DNA of 12,702 nt from Chloroflexota bacterium (GTDB taxonomy: Bacteria > Chloroflexota > Dehalococcoidia > SAR202 > UBA826), in assembly GCA_002696685.1 (NCBI GenBank), contig NZSI01000003.1, positions 1 to 12,702 of the forward strand. The letters are read 5' to 3'. A model generated the notes under the pieces. The model saw nothing but the letters and a program-made list of their open reading frames with translations, did no database searches and had not been told where the DNA came from. Every line of letters begins with the position of its first letter. The first letter of the stretch is position 1. The position numbers and the translations under genes are program-made. Below, one piece after another: positions 1 through 7,612 of the stretch.

Positions 1-257
1 GCAGTGGCCGGTACAGGTGTAGCAGTGGGTGGTACGGGTGTAGCGGTGGGTGGTACAGACGTAGCGGTGGGTGGTACAGACGTAGCGGTGGGCGGTACAG
101 ATGTAGCGGTGGGCGGTACAGGTGTAGCAGTGGGCGGTGCAGCTACCACAGTAGCCACTGTAGACTCTTGGGAAGTTGATACCTCGGAGCCACAGGCGAT
201 CATCCAAACAGATGAGACCAACAAACTTACTAGAAAAATATACCGACTATTTAGCAT
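1..257 (-). CDS. Secreted lipoprotein, N-terminal part (cut by left edge)
   Basis: Read on the minus strand from the ATG at 257-255, this gives a short N-region (MLNSR), a hydrophobic stretch ([16 protein letters not shown]) and a lipobox-like MIAC with Cys23, followed by [10 protein letters not shown] and a Thr/Pro-rich linker. The linker repeats the heptapeptide TATPVPP or TATSVPP six times and runs off position 1 still open. This is a type II signal peptide followed by an extended stalk, a form common in Chloroflexota extracytoplasmic lipoproteins such as substrate-binding proteins. An in-frame TAG at 284-282 lies upstream, so 257 is the only ATG start available. The functional domain lies outside the window and cannot be named. 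The plus-strand reading of the same repeat gives a low-complexity GGTGVAV protein and is taken as a shadow. Confidence 0.75.
   Translation of the reverse strand, partial: MLNSRYIFLVSLLVSSVWMIACGSEVSTSQESTVATVVAAPPTATPVPPTATSVPPTATSVPPTATSVPPTATPVPPTATPVPAT
11..136. repeat. Six tandem 21-bp units encoding a TAT(P/S)VPP linker
   Basis: Six direct 21-bp units start at 11, 32, 53, 74, 95 and 116. On the plus strand each begins GTAC and ends GTGGGTG or GTGGGCG. Units differ at a few bases, mostly the change between the TATPVPP and TATSVPP versions. Being a multiple of three, the array keeps frame when copies are gained or lost, so linker length is likely to vary between strains. Confidence 0.9.
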
Positions 258-706
258 AATGTCGCTCGCAATTAGTCCCCACTAAAATTTAATAGCAAAA
301 ATCTCTCATACCATTTCTATGGTCAATTTATCCAGCCAAAAGCATAGGAAGTGGACATTCTAACAAATTCTCTCTGGTGCAGGTTTAAAATTTATCCCAT
401 AAAACAAGAGGTAATTTTTATTATGCCTATTCTCTTTCTGAGCGTAGGACTTTGGTTACCTGAGATTGCATAATGTCAACATATCGATCCCCCTTGGAAT
501 TCAACGAATCAGATCAGCCTGTTAACATCACGAAAGAACCATTTAACATAAAATATAGATTATAGATAACATTTAACAAATTTTTTGGAAGAATATCGGG
601 ACCTCATAAAGAACTTATAATCCTTTATCTTCATTAGATACTCAGGAAAGCAGTACCGAGATTTTTCAACGCAGATAATAAACCAAACATATAGGTAAGG
701 TGAAAA
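258..706. other. Gene-free spacer between divergent genes
   Basis: No convincing coding sequence is visible on either strand. The stretch is AT-rich, especially 530-590, where CATTTAACA occurs twice (about 539 and 570). It must hold the promoters of the minus-strand lipoprotein and the plus-strand CoA-transferase. A 10-base GCATAATGTC occurs at 254-263 and again at 468-477; I give it no meaning. Confidence 0.6.
616..621 (+). promoter_or_regulatory. Candidate -10 box for the CoA-transferase gene
   Basis: A perfect TATAAT lies 85 bases before the start codon. No good -35 hexamer sits at normal spacing, and in AT-rich DNA such a match can be chance. Confidence 0.3.
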
Positions 707-1918
707 ATGTCGACTCAAAACGGCAACGGAGGCCCCCTCTCTGGCATCAGAATGTTAGATCTGGGACGCTATCAAGCAGGCCCAAGATGCGCACTCATGT
801 TTGCGCGAATGGGTGCTGAAGTAATAAAAGTTGAGGCTCTCAAGGGTGATGAAAGCAGGCAAAATGGCCCAACAGTAAGAGGGCAGAGTGCCTACTGGGT
901 GCAATACAACAGTGGCAAAAAAAGCCTCGCGATCGATCTCAGGACAGACAAAGGAAAAGAGGTATTAACCAGATTAGTTAAAAAATCTGATATTTTCCTA
1001 CAGAACTTTCGACCGGGAACCATAGATATTATGGGTTTCGGATACGACGTTCTGAAGAAACTGAATCCCAAAATAATCATGATAAACGCTTCAGCGTACG
1101 GTCAGTACGGCCCCCATAGGGATAAAGTTGGCTTTGACCCTATTGGACAGGCCATGGGAGGCTTGATGTCGCTGACCGGACTAAAGGGGGATCCTCCCAT
1201 AAAAACTTACTTTCCCTTAATTGACAGAATAACCTCTTTACATGCAACCATAGGAGCCTTAGCTGCATTATGGGAAAGAGAGATATCCGGGGAAGGTCAG
1301 GCAATTGACGTATCTCTCGCCGATACAGGTTTCACAGTTAATGAAATACCCCTAGCAGCTTACCTTGGAGATGGATATATAACGGAAAGAGCCGATAGTT
1401 ATGGCGGAGCCGACAATCCTCTTGGGGGAATGTACGAAACTTCAGATGGTTTTGTAATTATTGCCGCTGGAAATGACAACATTTTTAAACGGCTGTGTGA
1501 AGCTATAGAAAAACCAGAATGGATAACAGATGAAAGATTCGCCTCAAGGGCTTCACGGGCGGAGAATGGTGAAGCTATAAATTCTGTGTTGTCTTCCTGG
1601 TTTTCTAAACGAAAAATGAAGGACTCAGTAGAGTACTTGTCAGGATTTAGTATTGCCTGTGCTCCCGTAAACAATGTCGAACAGGCTGCACAGGAATCGC
1701 ACCTACACGAGAGAGAAATCTTAATGGAAGTCCCAGATCCAATCGCTGGGAAAATTCACGTCGCCGGCAAAATGATAAAGTTCAGCCGAACGGAAATGGT
1801 TGTTGGTTCAACGCCCACAGTAGGCCAGCACACCGAAGAGATACTAAGGGATATTGCTGAGTATACCGAAGATGAAATTGAAGAGTTGGAAAACGGTAAC
1901 GCAGTCGCCCGCGGGTAA
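707..1918 (+). CDS. Family III CoA-transferase (CaiB/BaiF)
   Basis: Family III CoA-transferases move CoA between carboxylic acids through an aspartyl-CoA intermediate in the cytoplasm. The 403-residue length is typical. The N-terminus has the family pattern LDLGRYQAGPRCALMFARMG followed by AEVIKVE. FRPGTIDIMGFGYDVLK (101-117) and NASAYGQYGP match the CoA-binding part. Asp173 in PLIDRITSLHA is at the expected catalytic position, followed by the usual ALWEREISGEGQAIDVSLADT block. The start has a good SD (TAAGGTG, 696-702). True formyl-CoA:oxalate transferase is less likely, because the GGGGQ glycine loop of Frc is not seen, although an oxalyl-CoA decarboxylase lies nearby. The substrate is therefore unknown. 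It probably forms a unit with the downstream nitronate monooxygenase gene. Confidence 0.93.
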   Translation: MSTQNGNGGPLSGIRMLDLGRYQAGPRCALMFARMGAEVIKVEALKGDESRQNGPTVRGQSAYWVQYNSGKKSLAIDLRTDKGKEVLTRLVKKSDIFLQNFRPGTIDIMGFGYDVLKKLNPKIIMINASAYGQYGPHRDKVGFDPIGQAMGGLMSLTGLKGDPPIKTYFPLIDRITSLHATIGALAALWEREISGEGQAIDVSLADTGFTVNEIPLAAYLGDGYITERADSYGGADNPLGGMYETSDGFVIIAAGNDNIFKRLCEAIEKPEWITDERFASRASRAENGEAINSVLSSWFSKRKMKDSVEYLSGFSIACAPVNNVEQAAQESHLHEREILMEVPDPIAGKIHVAGKMIKFSRTEMVVGSTPTVGQHTEEILRDIAEYTEDEIEELENGNAVARG

Positions 1919-1939
1919 GATTCTTTAAACTTTTCACTG

Positions 1940-1988
1940 CCGGAAACAAAAGGGAATTCCCAATTCTGAAAACCCCTTTTGTTTCCGG
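1940..1988 (+). terminator. 15-bp perfect hairpin between the CoA-transferase and NMO genes
   Basis: CCGGAAACAAAAGGG (1940-1954) pairs perfectly with 1974-1988 around a 19-nt loop. It begins 22 bases after the stop codon. No T-run follows on either strand, so it is not a textbook intrinsic terminator. It may trim or stabilise mRNA or attenuate read-through into the next gene. Confidence 0.5.
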
Positions 1989-2028
1989 GACTTGAATTGT
2001 AGAAACTTCGTCTAAGGAAATCACTAAT

Positions 2029-2991
2029 ATGATTAAAACTGCCTTGACTGATTTATTGGGCATTAAACATCCCATCTTAAATGCACCTATGGCTAGCAGC
2101 GCTACAGCGCAATTGGCCGGGGCGGTGTCAGCTTCCGGCGGATTCGGCATGCTGGGAATGGGAAGCACTGTTCCCGACCCCGAGTGGCTAGCTTTAGAGA
2201 TTAAACGTGTTCGTGAGATCACTAATAATCCTTTTGGTGTCGGTTTCATAACTAGTGTTGCTGGCATAGAAAAAATGGTGGAAGTAGCAATAGAAGCCAA
2301 GGTGGATCTGATTGGTCATTCATTTTCTGACCCCTCCCCTTTTATGTCTGATGCTAAAAAGGCTGGCATAAAGGTGGTCACCCAAGTCCAGACCGTAGAG
2401 CAGGCGGCCCATGCCAGAGATGCTGGAGTAGATTTAGTGGTTGCACAGGGCACTGACGGGGGAGGACATACAGGATATATTGGCACAATTTCAATCGTTC
2501 CTGCTGTAGTAGATGCATGCCCGGGAATACCTGTGATAGCAGCGGGGGGAATAGTAGATGGAAGAGGAATGGCTGCTGCCCTAGCACTGGGAGCCAGCGG
2601 AGTCTGGATTGGCAGTAGGTTCGTTGCGTCAAAGGAATGGGCTGGTGCCGAGTGGGCAAAAGAAGCCTTAACGTCAGCTGGTACAGATGACACCGTGATC
2701 ACAAGATCATATGATCTCGCCATGGACGCCCCATTCCCATCCGATATTGGACATAGGGTTCTTAGTAACGCATTTACTGACCGCTGGCACGAAAACTATC
2801 AAGAATTGTTAGACAATAAGGAAGACATTAAAACAGATCTTGCCTTAGCAACCCAGAATGCCGATTTAAATATCGCCCCAGTGAGTGCTGGGAGCGGTTC
2901 CGGTCCAATCAAATCGATAGAGAAAGTGTCTGACATAATGCAGACTATTGTGAGCGATACTGAATCGATATTGGCGGATTTGACAGACTAA
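2029..2991 (+). CDS. Nitronate monooxygenase / 2-nitropropane dioxygenase family
   Basis: This FMN-dependent TIM-barrel family oxidises alkyl nitronates; FabK enoyl-ACP reductases share the fold. The 320-residue protein opens with LGIKHPILNAPMASSATAQL, the family's N-terminal flavin-binding block. VAQGTDGGGHTG places His147 at the usual catalytic position. PVIAAGGIVDGRGMAAALAL and GASGVWIGSRFVAS give the C-terminal phosphate-binding loops for FMN. An SD, AAGGA at 2014-2018, lies ten bases before the ATG. The gene lies 110 bases after the CoA-transferase, same strand, and may be partly uncoupled from it by the hairpin. The true substrate could be a nitro compound or another activated carbonyl compound; many homologues are misnamed. 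Confidence 0.9.
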   Translation: MIKTALTDLLGIKHPILNAPMASSATAQLAGAVSASGGFGMLGMGSTVPDPEWLALEIKRVREITNNPFGVGFITSVAGIEKMVEVAIEAKVDLIGHSFSDPSPFMSDAKKAGIKVVTQVQTVEQAAHARDAGVDLVVAQGTDGGGHTGYIGTISIVPAVVDACPGIPVIAAGGIVDGRGMAAALALGASGVWIGSRFVASKEWAGAEWAKEALTSAGTDDTVITRSYDLAMDAPFPSDIGHRVLSNAFTDRWHENYQELLDNKEDIKTDLALATQNADLNIAPVSAGSGSGPIKSIEKVSDIMQTIVSDTESILADLTD

Positions 2992-3055
2992 CTGCCAACA
3001 AAGCCACAGTAGATAAACCAGTCAGTCCAAAAACTACTTTTAACGTCGCATTGTC

Positions 3056-4795
3056 CTAACTTTTCGCAATCACACTTTTCGGATTCAGATTGCCGATTCG
3101 GCCACTCTCTGTGCCAGCACTACTGTCTATCACGGCGTTCACCAATGTCGGTTTGCCAGAATCCATAGCCTCATTAACCGCTCTGCTCAACTCATCCGGT
3201 GTTATTACGTTAACACCCACTCCGCCGAAAGCTTCAATTATTTTGTCGTAGCGGGCATCTTTTACGAACACTGTGGTGGCGGCGTCTGCACCGCCCGTGG
3301 GATTGGTCTCCATTCCGCGATAGATCCCGCTGTTATTGAACACGACCACACAAATCGGTAAGTTATAACGACAAATTGTCTCTATTTCCATAGCGGAAAA
3401 CCCAAAGGCACTATCTCCCTCGATAGCTAGTACCGGTTTGCCTGTCTCCACTGCCGCAGCGATTGCCGATCCCATCCCAATCCCCATAACACCCCACGTT
3501 CCAACATCAAGACGCTTGCGGGGCTTGTAAATATCAATGATTGTGCGCGCAAAATCTAGGGTGTTCGCACCTTCGTTTACAAGAGTTGTATCCGGCCGTT
3601 CCTTGATAATAGTCCGTAATACCCCGAGTGCTCCGTGGAAATCCATTGGCTGGTTCATGTTCTGTAATCTGGGTGCCATCCTGGCAACATTCGTTTCCAC
3701 TTTAGAGGTTACCTCGTTGGTCCAGACACTTGGCGCCATCGTCCACGTCTCTCCCATCCCGTCTAGGAGAGCTTTGACACATGAGCCGATATCACCAACT
3801 ATTGGAGCAGCGATTTCAACATTGCTATCCATCTCCCTAGGCTCAATATCAATCTGAATAAGCTTTTTAGGCTGGTCACCCCATGTCTTGCCTTTGCCAT
3901 GAGACAGTAGCCAGTTTAGCCGTGCACCAACCACCATTACAACGTCCGATTCCTTCAAAACCAGTGAGCGAGCTGCTGAAGCAGACTGCGGGTGAGTATC
4001 AGGCAACAACCCCTTTGCCATGCTCATTGGGAGGTAGGGAATTCCACTCTTTTCAACCAAAGCCCGAATCTCATCATCGGCTTGTGCATAAGCAGCACCT
4101 TTCCCAAGAATGATGAGAGGACGCTCCGCAGAGTTGAGTAGTTGCAGTGCACGCTGTATCGACTCTGGAGAGGGAATTTGCCGTGGTGAAGGATCGACCA
4201 CCTTAACAAGAGATGCAGCACCTACATTAGAATCCACCACTTGAGCAAGAAGTTTTGCCGGCAGGTCAAGATAAACACCACCTGGGCGGCCAGAAACAGC
4301 AGAACGTATTGCACGAGCAATTCCGATACCAATATCCTCTGCATGTAAGACTCGGTAAGCGGCTTTGCAAAGTGGCCTTGCAACGGCGAGTTGGTCCATT
4401 TCCTCGTAGTCTCCCTGCTGCAGATCAACGATCTCCCGCTCCGATGAACCACTGATTAGAATCATTGGGAAGCAATTAGTAGTAGCATGAGCTAAGGCTG
4501 TAAGACCGTTAAGAAAACCAGGTGCTGACACAGTCAAACAAATTCCGGGTTTCTTAGTTAGGAAACCTGATGTTGCCGCAGCATAGCCTGCGTTTTGTTC
4601 ATGTCGAAATGAGAGTATTCTCATACCAGATGCCTGCATCATTCGTCCGAGATCAGTAATTGGAATCCCTGGCACGTTATAAATCGTGGTTATTCCATTT
4701 AGCTTAAGAGCATCAATCACGAGATTAAAGCCATCCGTTAAATCTTTAACCTCCTCTATTTCGTCATCTTTTATGGGGGTTGTTACTTCAGGCAT
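3056..4795 (-). CDS. oxc: Oxalyl-CoA decarboxylase homologue (ThDP enzyme)
   Basis: Oxc converts oxalyl-CoA to formyl-CoA and CO2 in the cytoplasm. The 579 residues (family about 565) follow Oxc almost throughout: GIPITDLG, then [20 protein letters not shown] with the ThDP-activating Glu66, [16 protein letters not shown], and [11 protein letters not shown] with Tyr130 and Glu131 matching active-site Tyr120/Glu121 of the Oxalobacter enzyme. The central CoA-binding domain has [14 protein letters not shown] and [13 protein letters not shown]. The C-terminal ThDP motif is [19 protein letters not shown] through NN at 487-488, and GIYRG and [13 protein letters not shown] follow. Oxc is a much better fit than 2-hydroxyacyl-CoA lyase or acetolactate synthase. 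The SD is AGGAG (4805-4801), five bases before the ATG. It is convergent with the NMO gene. A dedicated Frc partner is not obvious. Confidence 0.92.
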   Translation of the reverse strand: MPEVTTPIKDDEIEEVKDLTDGFNLVIDALKLNGITTIYNVPGIPITDLGRMMQASGMRILSFRHEQNAGYAAATSGFLTKKPGICLTVSAPGFLNGLTALAHATTNCFPMILISGSSEREIVDLQQGDYEEMDQLAVARPLCKAAYRVLHAEDIGIGIARAIRSAVSGRPGGVYLDLPAKLLAQVVDSNVGAASLVKVVDPSPRQIPSPESIQRALQLLNSAERPLIILGKGAAYAQADDEIRALVEKSGIPYLPMSMAKGLLPDTHPQSASAARSLVLKESDVVMVVGARLNWLLSHGKGKTWGDQPKKLIQIDIEPREMDSNVEIAAPIVGDIGSCVKALLDGMGETWTMAPSVWTNEVTSKVETNVARMAPRLQNMNQPMDFHGALGVLRTIIKERPDTTLVNEGANTLDFARTIIDIYKPRKRLDVGTWGVMGIGMGSAIAAAVETGKPVLAIEGDSAFGFSAMEIETICRYNLPICVVVFNNSGIYRGMETNPTGGADAATTVFVKDARYDKIIEAFGGVGVNVITPDELSRAVNEAMDSGKPTLVNAVIDSSAGTESGRIGNLNPKSVIAKS

Positions 4796-5125
4796 ATTTT
4801 CTCCTAATGTAGATCCAGTCTCATATATAGTTCTTGCACTATTTCCGAAACATATCCATCAAGTTTTAACACTTTTGATGAACGGGATAATACTATAACT
4901 GACCAGATTTGAACTTGCCCAATTTATTTATCACTAGAGACTCATGTTCAATAAACGGGGCTAAAGTCCTAGTCAAGGTCGTAAAGTTTGCTTCAAGAAA
5001 TGAACTCATATAGGACTTAAAGAGAATGCACCGGCGGAAAAACTGGAGCTCAATCTCTCCGGGATGTTCCCATCATCTATAATCGGCTACAGAAAAGAAT
5101 AGATATTGGGTAAGGAGAACATATT
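4796..5125. other. Divergent spacer upstream of oxc and the amidase genes
   Basis: No coding sequence is seen. An imperfect palindrome CATCAA...TTGATG spans 4857-4880 upstream of oxc and could be an operator. A perfect 8-bp inverted repeat, AAGTCCTA (4964-4971) and TAGGACTT (5011-5018), encloses 39 bases. CTGGAG and CTCCGG near 5043-5062 can pair weakly. I could match none of these to a known riboswitch. Confidence 0.45.
5078..5083 (+). promoter_or_regulatory. Candidate -10 box for the GatC/AtzG-amidase pair
   Basis: A perfect TATAAT lies 42 bases before the TTG start. The matching -35 region (CTCTCC) is poor. If used, the leader would be short and the inverted repeats further upstream would be DNA sites, not RNA structures. 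Confidence 0.3.
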
Positions 5126-5311
5126 TTGTCTGAATTAAACGACGATGAGATTCGGGCTTTGGCTAAATCCGTTGATCTTGATATCCCTGACTCCGATATT
5201 ACGGACGTCAATTACAGCCTAAATGCCATGCTACAAGCCATAGACGATATTACCTCTGAAGGGATTAGTGCGATCGAACCACTACCTATTATTATCCAAA
5301 AAGAAGATTGA
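5126..5311 (+). CDS. Small GatC/AtzG-like amidase partner subunit
   Basis: A 61-residue acidic protein begins SELNDDEIRALAKSVDLDIP and ends IEPLPIIIQKED. Two helices and a C-terminal tail containing EPLP are the form of GatC and of AtzG (DUF4089), which wrap around an amidase-signature partner and stabilise it. It is shorter than typical GatC (about 95) and close to AtzG (about 68). The start is TTG, supported by a strong SD AAGGAG (5112-5117) eight bases upstream; there is no competing ATG. Its TGA stop lies a few bases before the amidase ATG, so the two are translationally coupled. The AtzG assignment is inferred from size and context. Confidence 0.75.
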   Translation: MSELNDDEIRALAKSVDLDIPDSDITDVNYSLNAMLQAIDDITSEGISAIEPLPIIIQKED

Positions 5312-5316
5312 ATATT

Positions 5317-6744
5317 ATGAGTAATCAAGAATTAGTTTTCCTATCGGCAGCCAACCTAGCTTCCGAAATACAAAATAAACAAATTTCTCCAGTAGAGGCT
5401 GTTGAAGCTTATCTTGACCGAATAAACCATGTTGACCCAAAGTTGAACGCATATATCACCGTTTTAGCTGATAAAGCTTTAGAGGCAGCTCATCAGTCAG
5501 AAAGTGATATTACCTCCGGAGTGAACAAAGGCTCTCTACATGGGGTCCCAGTTGCGATTAAAGATCAGATTTACACCAAGGGAATACGAACCTCGAGTGC
5601 GTCTAAAATTCGCTCTGGCTTCGTACCAGACTTCGATGCAACCGTTGTGAACGGACTAAAAAGGTCTGGAGCAATTATTCTCGGTAAGTTGAACATGACT
5701 GAATTTGCTATGGGCGATCCGATAACCTCAGCTTTCGGAGTCACACACAATCCGTGGGATCTAGATAGAAATCCTGGAACATCAAGTACCGGTTCAGGAG
5801 CGGCCACTGCGTCTTTTATGTGTGCCTCATCCCTCGGCGAGGATACAGGAGGATCAGTTCGTGGCCCTGCAGCCAATTGTGGAATAGTAGGCATCAGGCC
5901 TACGTGGGGGCGAGTGAGTAGGTATGGCGTGGATGGAGCATCATGGTCCCTAGATACCATAGGACCTATTTCTCGGACAGTGAAAGATTGCGCCTTAACA
6001 TTGGGGGCCATTGCCGGATTCGATCAAAATGACCCCTATACAAGAAACATCCCGGTACCGGACTATGCTGCCTGTCTTACAGGTGACGTGAAAGGACTCA
6101 AAATTGGCTTAGTTAAAGAGTTCCTTGACACTGAAGTGATGGGAGTAACTCAAGCGGTGCGACAAGGTGTTATGGACGCCGCTGAATTGCTTGCTAGTCT
6201 AGGTGCCGAAGTGGAGGAAACATCCCTACCGTTAGCGCCAGTTTCGGGGGTTGCAAGCAGAATAATAAGTGCTGTTGAACGCTCAAGTTTGCATCCAGAA
6301 TGGCTTCGGGATAAACCAGATGATTTCCACCACAATACCCGGGTCGCTTTTAGTGTGGGTGAACTAATCCCTTCACAGGTTTACTATAAGGCACAAAAGT
6401 TACGCACGCTTGTTAGGAAACAGACGCTGAAGGCACTCGAAAAATTTGACGTGCTAGCAATGCCAGTTGCTTCTGAACCGGCAACCATCATGAATCTAAA
6501 GCCTGGTATAGAGAGTAAAGAAGCGGCAGTTAATGCATTAACCGAAGGGTCATACAGAGGTTTGTTCAGCATGGTTAGCGGTCCAGCTATGTCTATCTGC
6601 TGTGGCTTCTCGACGGAAGGAAATAATAAGCTACCACTAGCTCTCCAGCTTGCGGGTCGACCTTACGATGAGTCAACCTTAATGAACGTTGCTTATGCTT
6701 ATGAACAAAATACTGACTGGCATCTCGAGCGCCCTCCCCTATAA
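5317..6744 (+). CDS. Amidase-signature hydrolase (AtzE/GatA-like)
   Basis: The Ser-cisSer-Lys hydrolase triad is complete. Counting from the ATG at 5317 (475 residues), Lys82 lies in GVPVAIKDQI, Ser156 in GTSSTGSG and Ser180 in EDTGGSVRGPAANCGIVGIR; the 24-residue spacing of the two serines equals that of FAAH. FDATVVNGLKRSGAIILGKLN is also typical. A TTG at 5308 could extend it by three residues, but the AGAAG at 5302-5306 is spaced properly only for the ATG. The small upstream subunit suggests an AtzE-AtzG-type heteromer, whose known member hydrolyses 1-carboxybiuret. A full GatCAB transamidosome is less likely because no gatB follows. The substrate is unknown. Confidence 0.92.
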   Translation: MSNQELVFLSAANLASEIQNKQISPVEAVEAYLDRINHVDPKLNAYITVLADKALEAAHQSESDITSGVNKGSLHGVPVAIKDQIYTKGIRTSSASKIRSGFVPDFDATVVNGLKRSGAIILGKLNMTEFAMGDPITSAFGVTHNPWDLDRNPGTSSTGSGAATASFMCASSLGEDTGGSVRGPAANCGIVGIRPTWGRVSRYGVDGASWSLDTIGPISRTVKDCALTLGAIAGFDQNDPYTRNIPVPDYAACLTGDVKGLKIGLVKEFLDTEVMGVTQAVRQGVMDAAELLASLGAEVEETSLPLAPVSGVASRIISAVERSSLHPEWLRDKPDDFHHNTRVAFSVGELIPSQVYYKAQKLRTLVRKQTLKALEKFDVLAMPVASEPATIMNLKPGIESKEAAVNALTEGSYRGLFSMVSGPAMSICCGFSTEGNNKLPLALQLAGRPYDESTLMNVAYAYEQNTDWHLERPPL

Positions 6745-6789
6745 ACGAAATCAGAGGTAATCTCGAAGGTAACAGGAATTAAGCATTGT

Positions 6790-7485
6790 TCAGCGAGTCC
6801 AGAAGAGTCCACTCTTGCCCAGCCTCTGCGCCACCTCTTCACGTTGCTCTCTTTGCTTGTTCGCCCATTGGGAGATGTAGTCCCCATCAAGCCTGTGCTT
6901 TGCCACTTCGACATTAGCCCACGTCAGCTCATCGTCCAGAGACAAGCTCCCCTCAATGGAGTCCGGGTTAAACTGAGACCAGTTCCGCATGTGCTCTTCC
7001 GACCGGAAGAAGTTCATCTGGCCTCAAGCTTCGGTGGGTGCCGTCTTCCCTATAGGCAGGTTTCTGTGCCCAACTATGGTGGAGGGATCGGCAGCGATAA
7101 CATGCCCGTCACGCATCTGAATGCTGATCCCTTCATTGCAGTCAAGACAGGGAGAATCGATACTCACCGTTTTACCGGGAAACAGCCAGCTAACAGCCAG
7201 CGCATCAGGCCCTCAAATGCCAAACCATTTCTGTTGGCCATCCACAGTGATTCGAAAAGGGGTGGGTATTAACGAGAACGGAGTAAGAGTGGCGATCCAA
7301 TCAGTACCTGGATTCAGCCTTATTCCACTAGGTACGGCTTCTGCGAGATCATGCACTAACTGTCGGCCGTACTCAGTAGAACATCCCAAGCCAGTGGCTA
7401 GGTCACTGTAATGGGCCTGTCCCGTCTCCACTATATGGTTTACGAGGAAATGATAGGCTTTATCAAGGACCTGAGTATCTGTCAT
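6790..7485 (-). CDS. MerB-like protein, candidate double-selenocysteine enzyme (two in-frame TGA)
   Basis: One frame from the ATG at 7485 to the TGA at 6790-6792 encodes 231 residues if the TGAs at 7215-7213 and 7026-7024 are read through. Residues 1-60 look like the winged-helix N-domain of MerB. TPFRITVDGQQKWFGI-U91-GPDAL aligns with YAW-C96-ALD of organomercurial lyase, keeping the Asp three residues on (Asp94 for Asp99). U154-GQMNFFRSEEH aligns with C159-CHVHFFAS. The spacing U91 to U154 is 63, as in MerB C96 to C159. A CxxC (113-116) sits where MerB has Cys117. MerB cleaves C-Hg bonds by protonolysis with the Cys/Asp/Cys triad. GGAGG (7497-7493) is seven bases before the ATG. Homology is by eye; the substrate is unproven. 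A pipeline will call two fragments or a pseudogene. Confidence 0.72.
6995..7010 (-). promoter_or_regulatory. SECIS-like hairpin after the second in-frame TGA
   Basis: Minus-strand UCUUCC (7010-7005) pairs perfectly with GGAAGA (7000-6995) around the loop GGUC, extendable by a U-G pair. The loop starts 19 nt after the TGA at 7026-7024. The GGUC loop resembles the GGUCUGC loop of the E. coli fdhF SECIS that SelB recognises. Confidence 0.5.
7185..7201 (-). promoter_or_regulatory. SECIS-like hairpin after the first in-frame TGA
   Basis: Minus-strand RNA 7201-7185 folds into a 7-bp stem (two G-U pairs) with loop GUU. The loop begins 18 nt after the TGA at 7215-7213. Bacterial SECIS elements lie just inside the coding region with a short loop whose first positions include G, typically 16-37 nt from the UGA. 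This stem is weaker than the second one. Confidence 0.4.
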
Positions 7486-7540
7486 GGTACATCCTCCACC
7501 GACAACTATCGTCTCAAATGGCCATCCCTAACTTGAGGGC

Positions 7541-7546
7541 ATTATA
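7541..7546 (-). promoter_or_regulatory. Candidate -10 box for the MerB-like gene
   Basis: A perfect minus-strand TATAAT lies 55 bases before the ATG, with no clear -35. CTCAA and TTGAG flank an ATGGCCAT palindrome just downstream, which could be an operator or a small leader hairpin. Confidence 0.35.
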
Positions 7547-7612
7547 CACATCAGATAGCATACAGATTCACGGCCCCCTAAATTTAGTGATTGCAGAAAG
7601 TTCGTAACCATT

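Noticed and set aside
4..285. Plus-strand ORF with GGTGVAV repeats
   Set aside because: Low-complexity shadow of the minus-strand lipoprotein stalk; no signal, domain or SD supports it.
4964..5062. Riboswitch upstream of the amidase pair
   Set aside because: The pairings are short and match no known riboswitch core I can recall; the only good -10 box lies downstream of them.
6844..7272. Plus-strand ORFs opposite the MerB-like gene
   Set aside because: No recognisable motifs; the opposite strand has an SD, family motifs and conserved catalytic spacing.
6790..7485. Ordinary pseudogene or two separate small genes in place of a Sec-containing MerB-like gene
   Set aside because: Both breaks are TGA at the two catalytic positions, the frame is otherwise intact, and there is no SD before the ATG at 7017. 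Decay is kept as the main alternative until Sec machinery is checked.
6790..7485. Whole-genome reassignment of TGA to an amino acid
   Set aside because: The small amidase subunit ends in TGA at a sensible length, and no other long gene here has an in-frame TGA.
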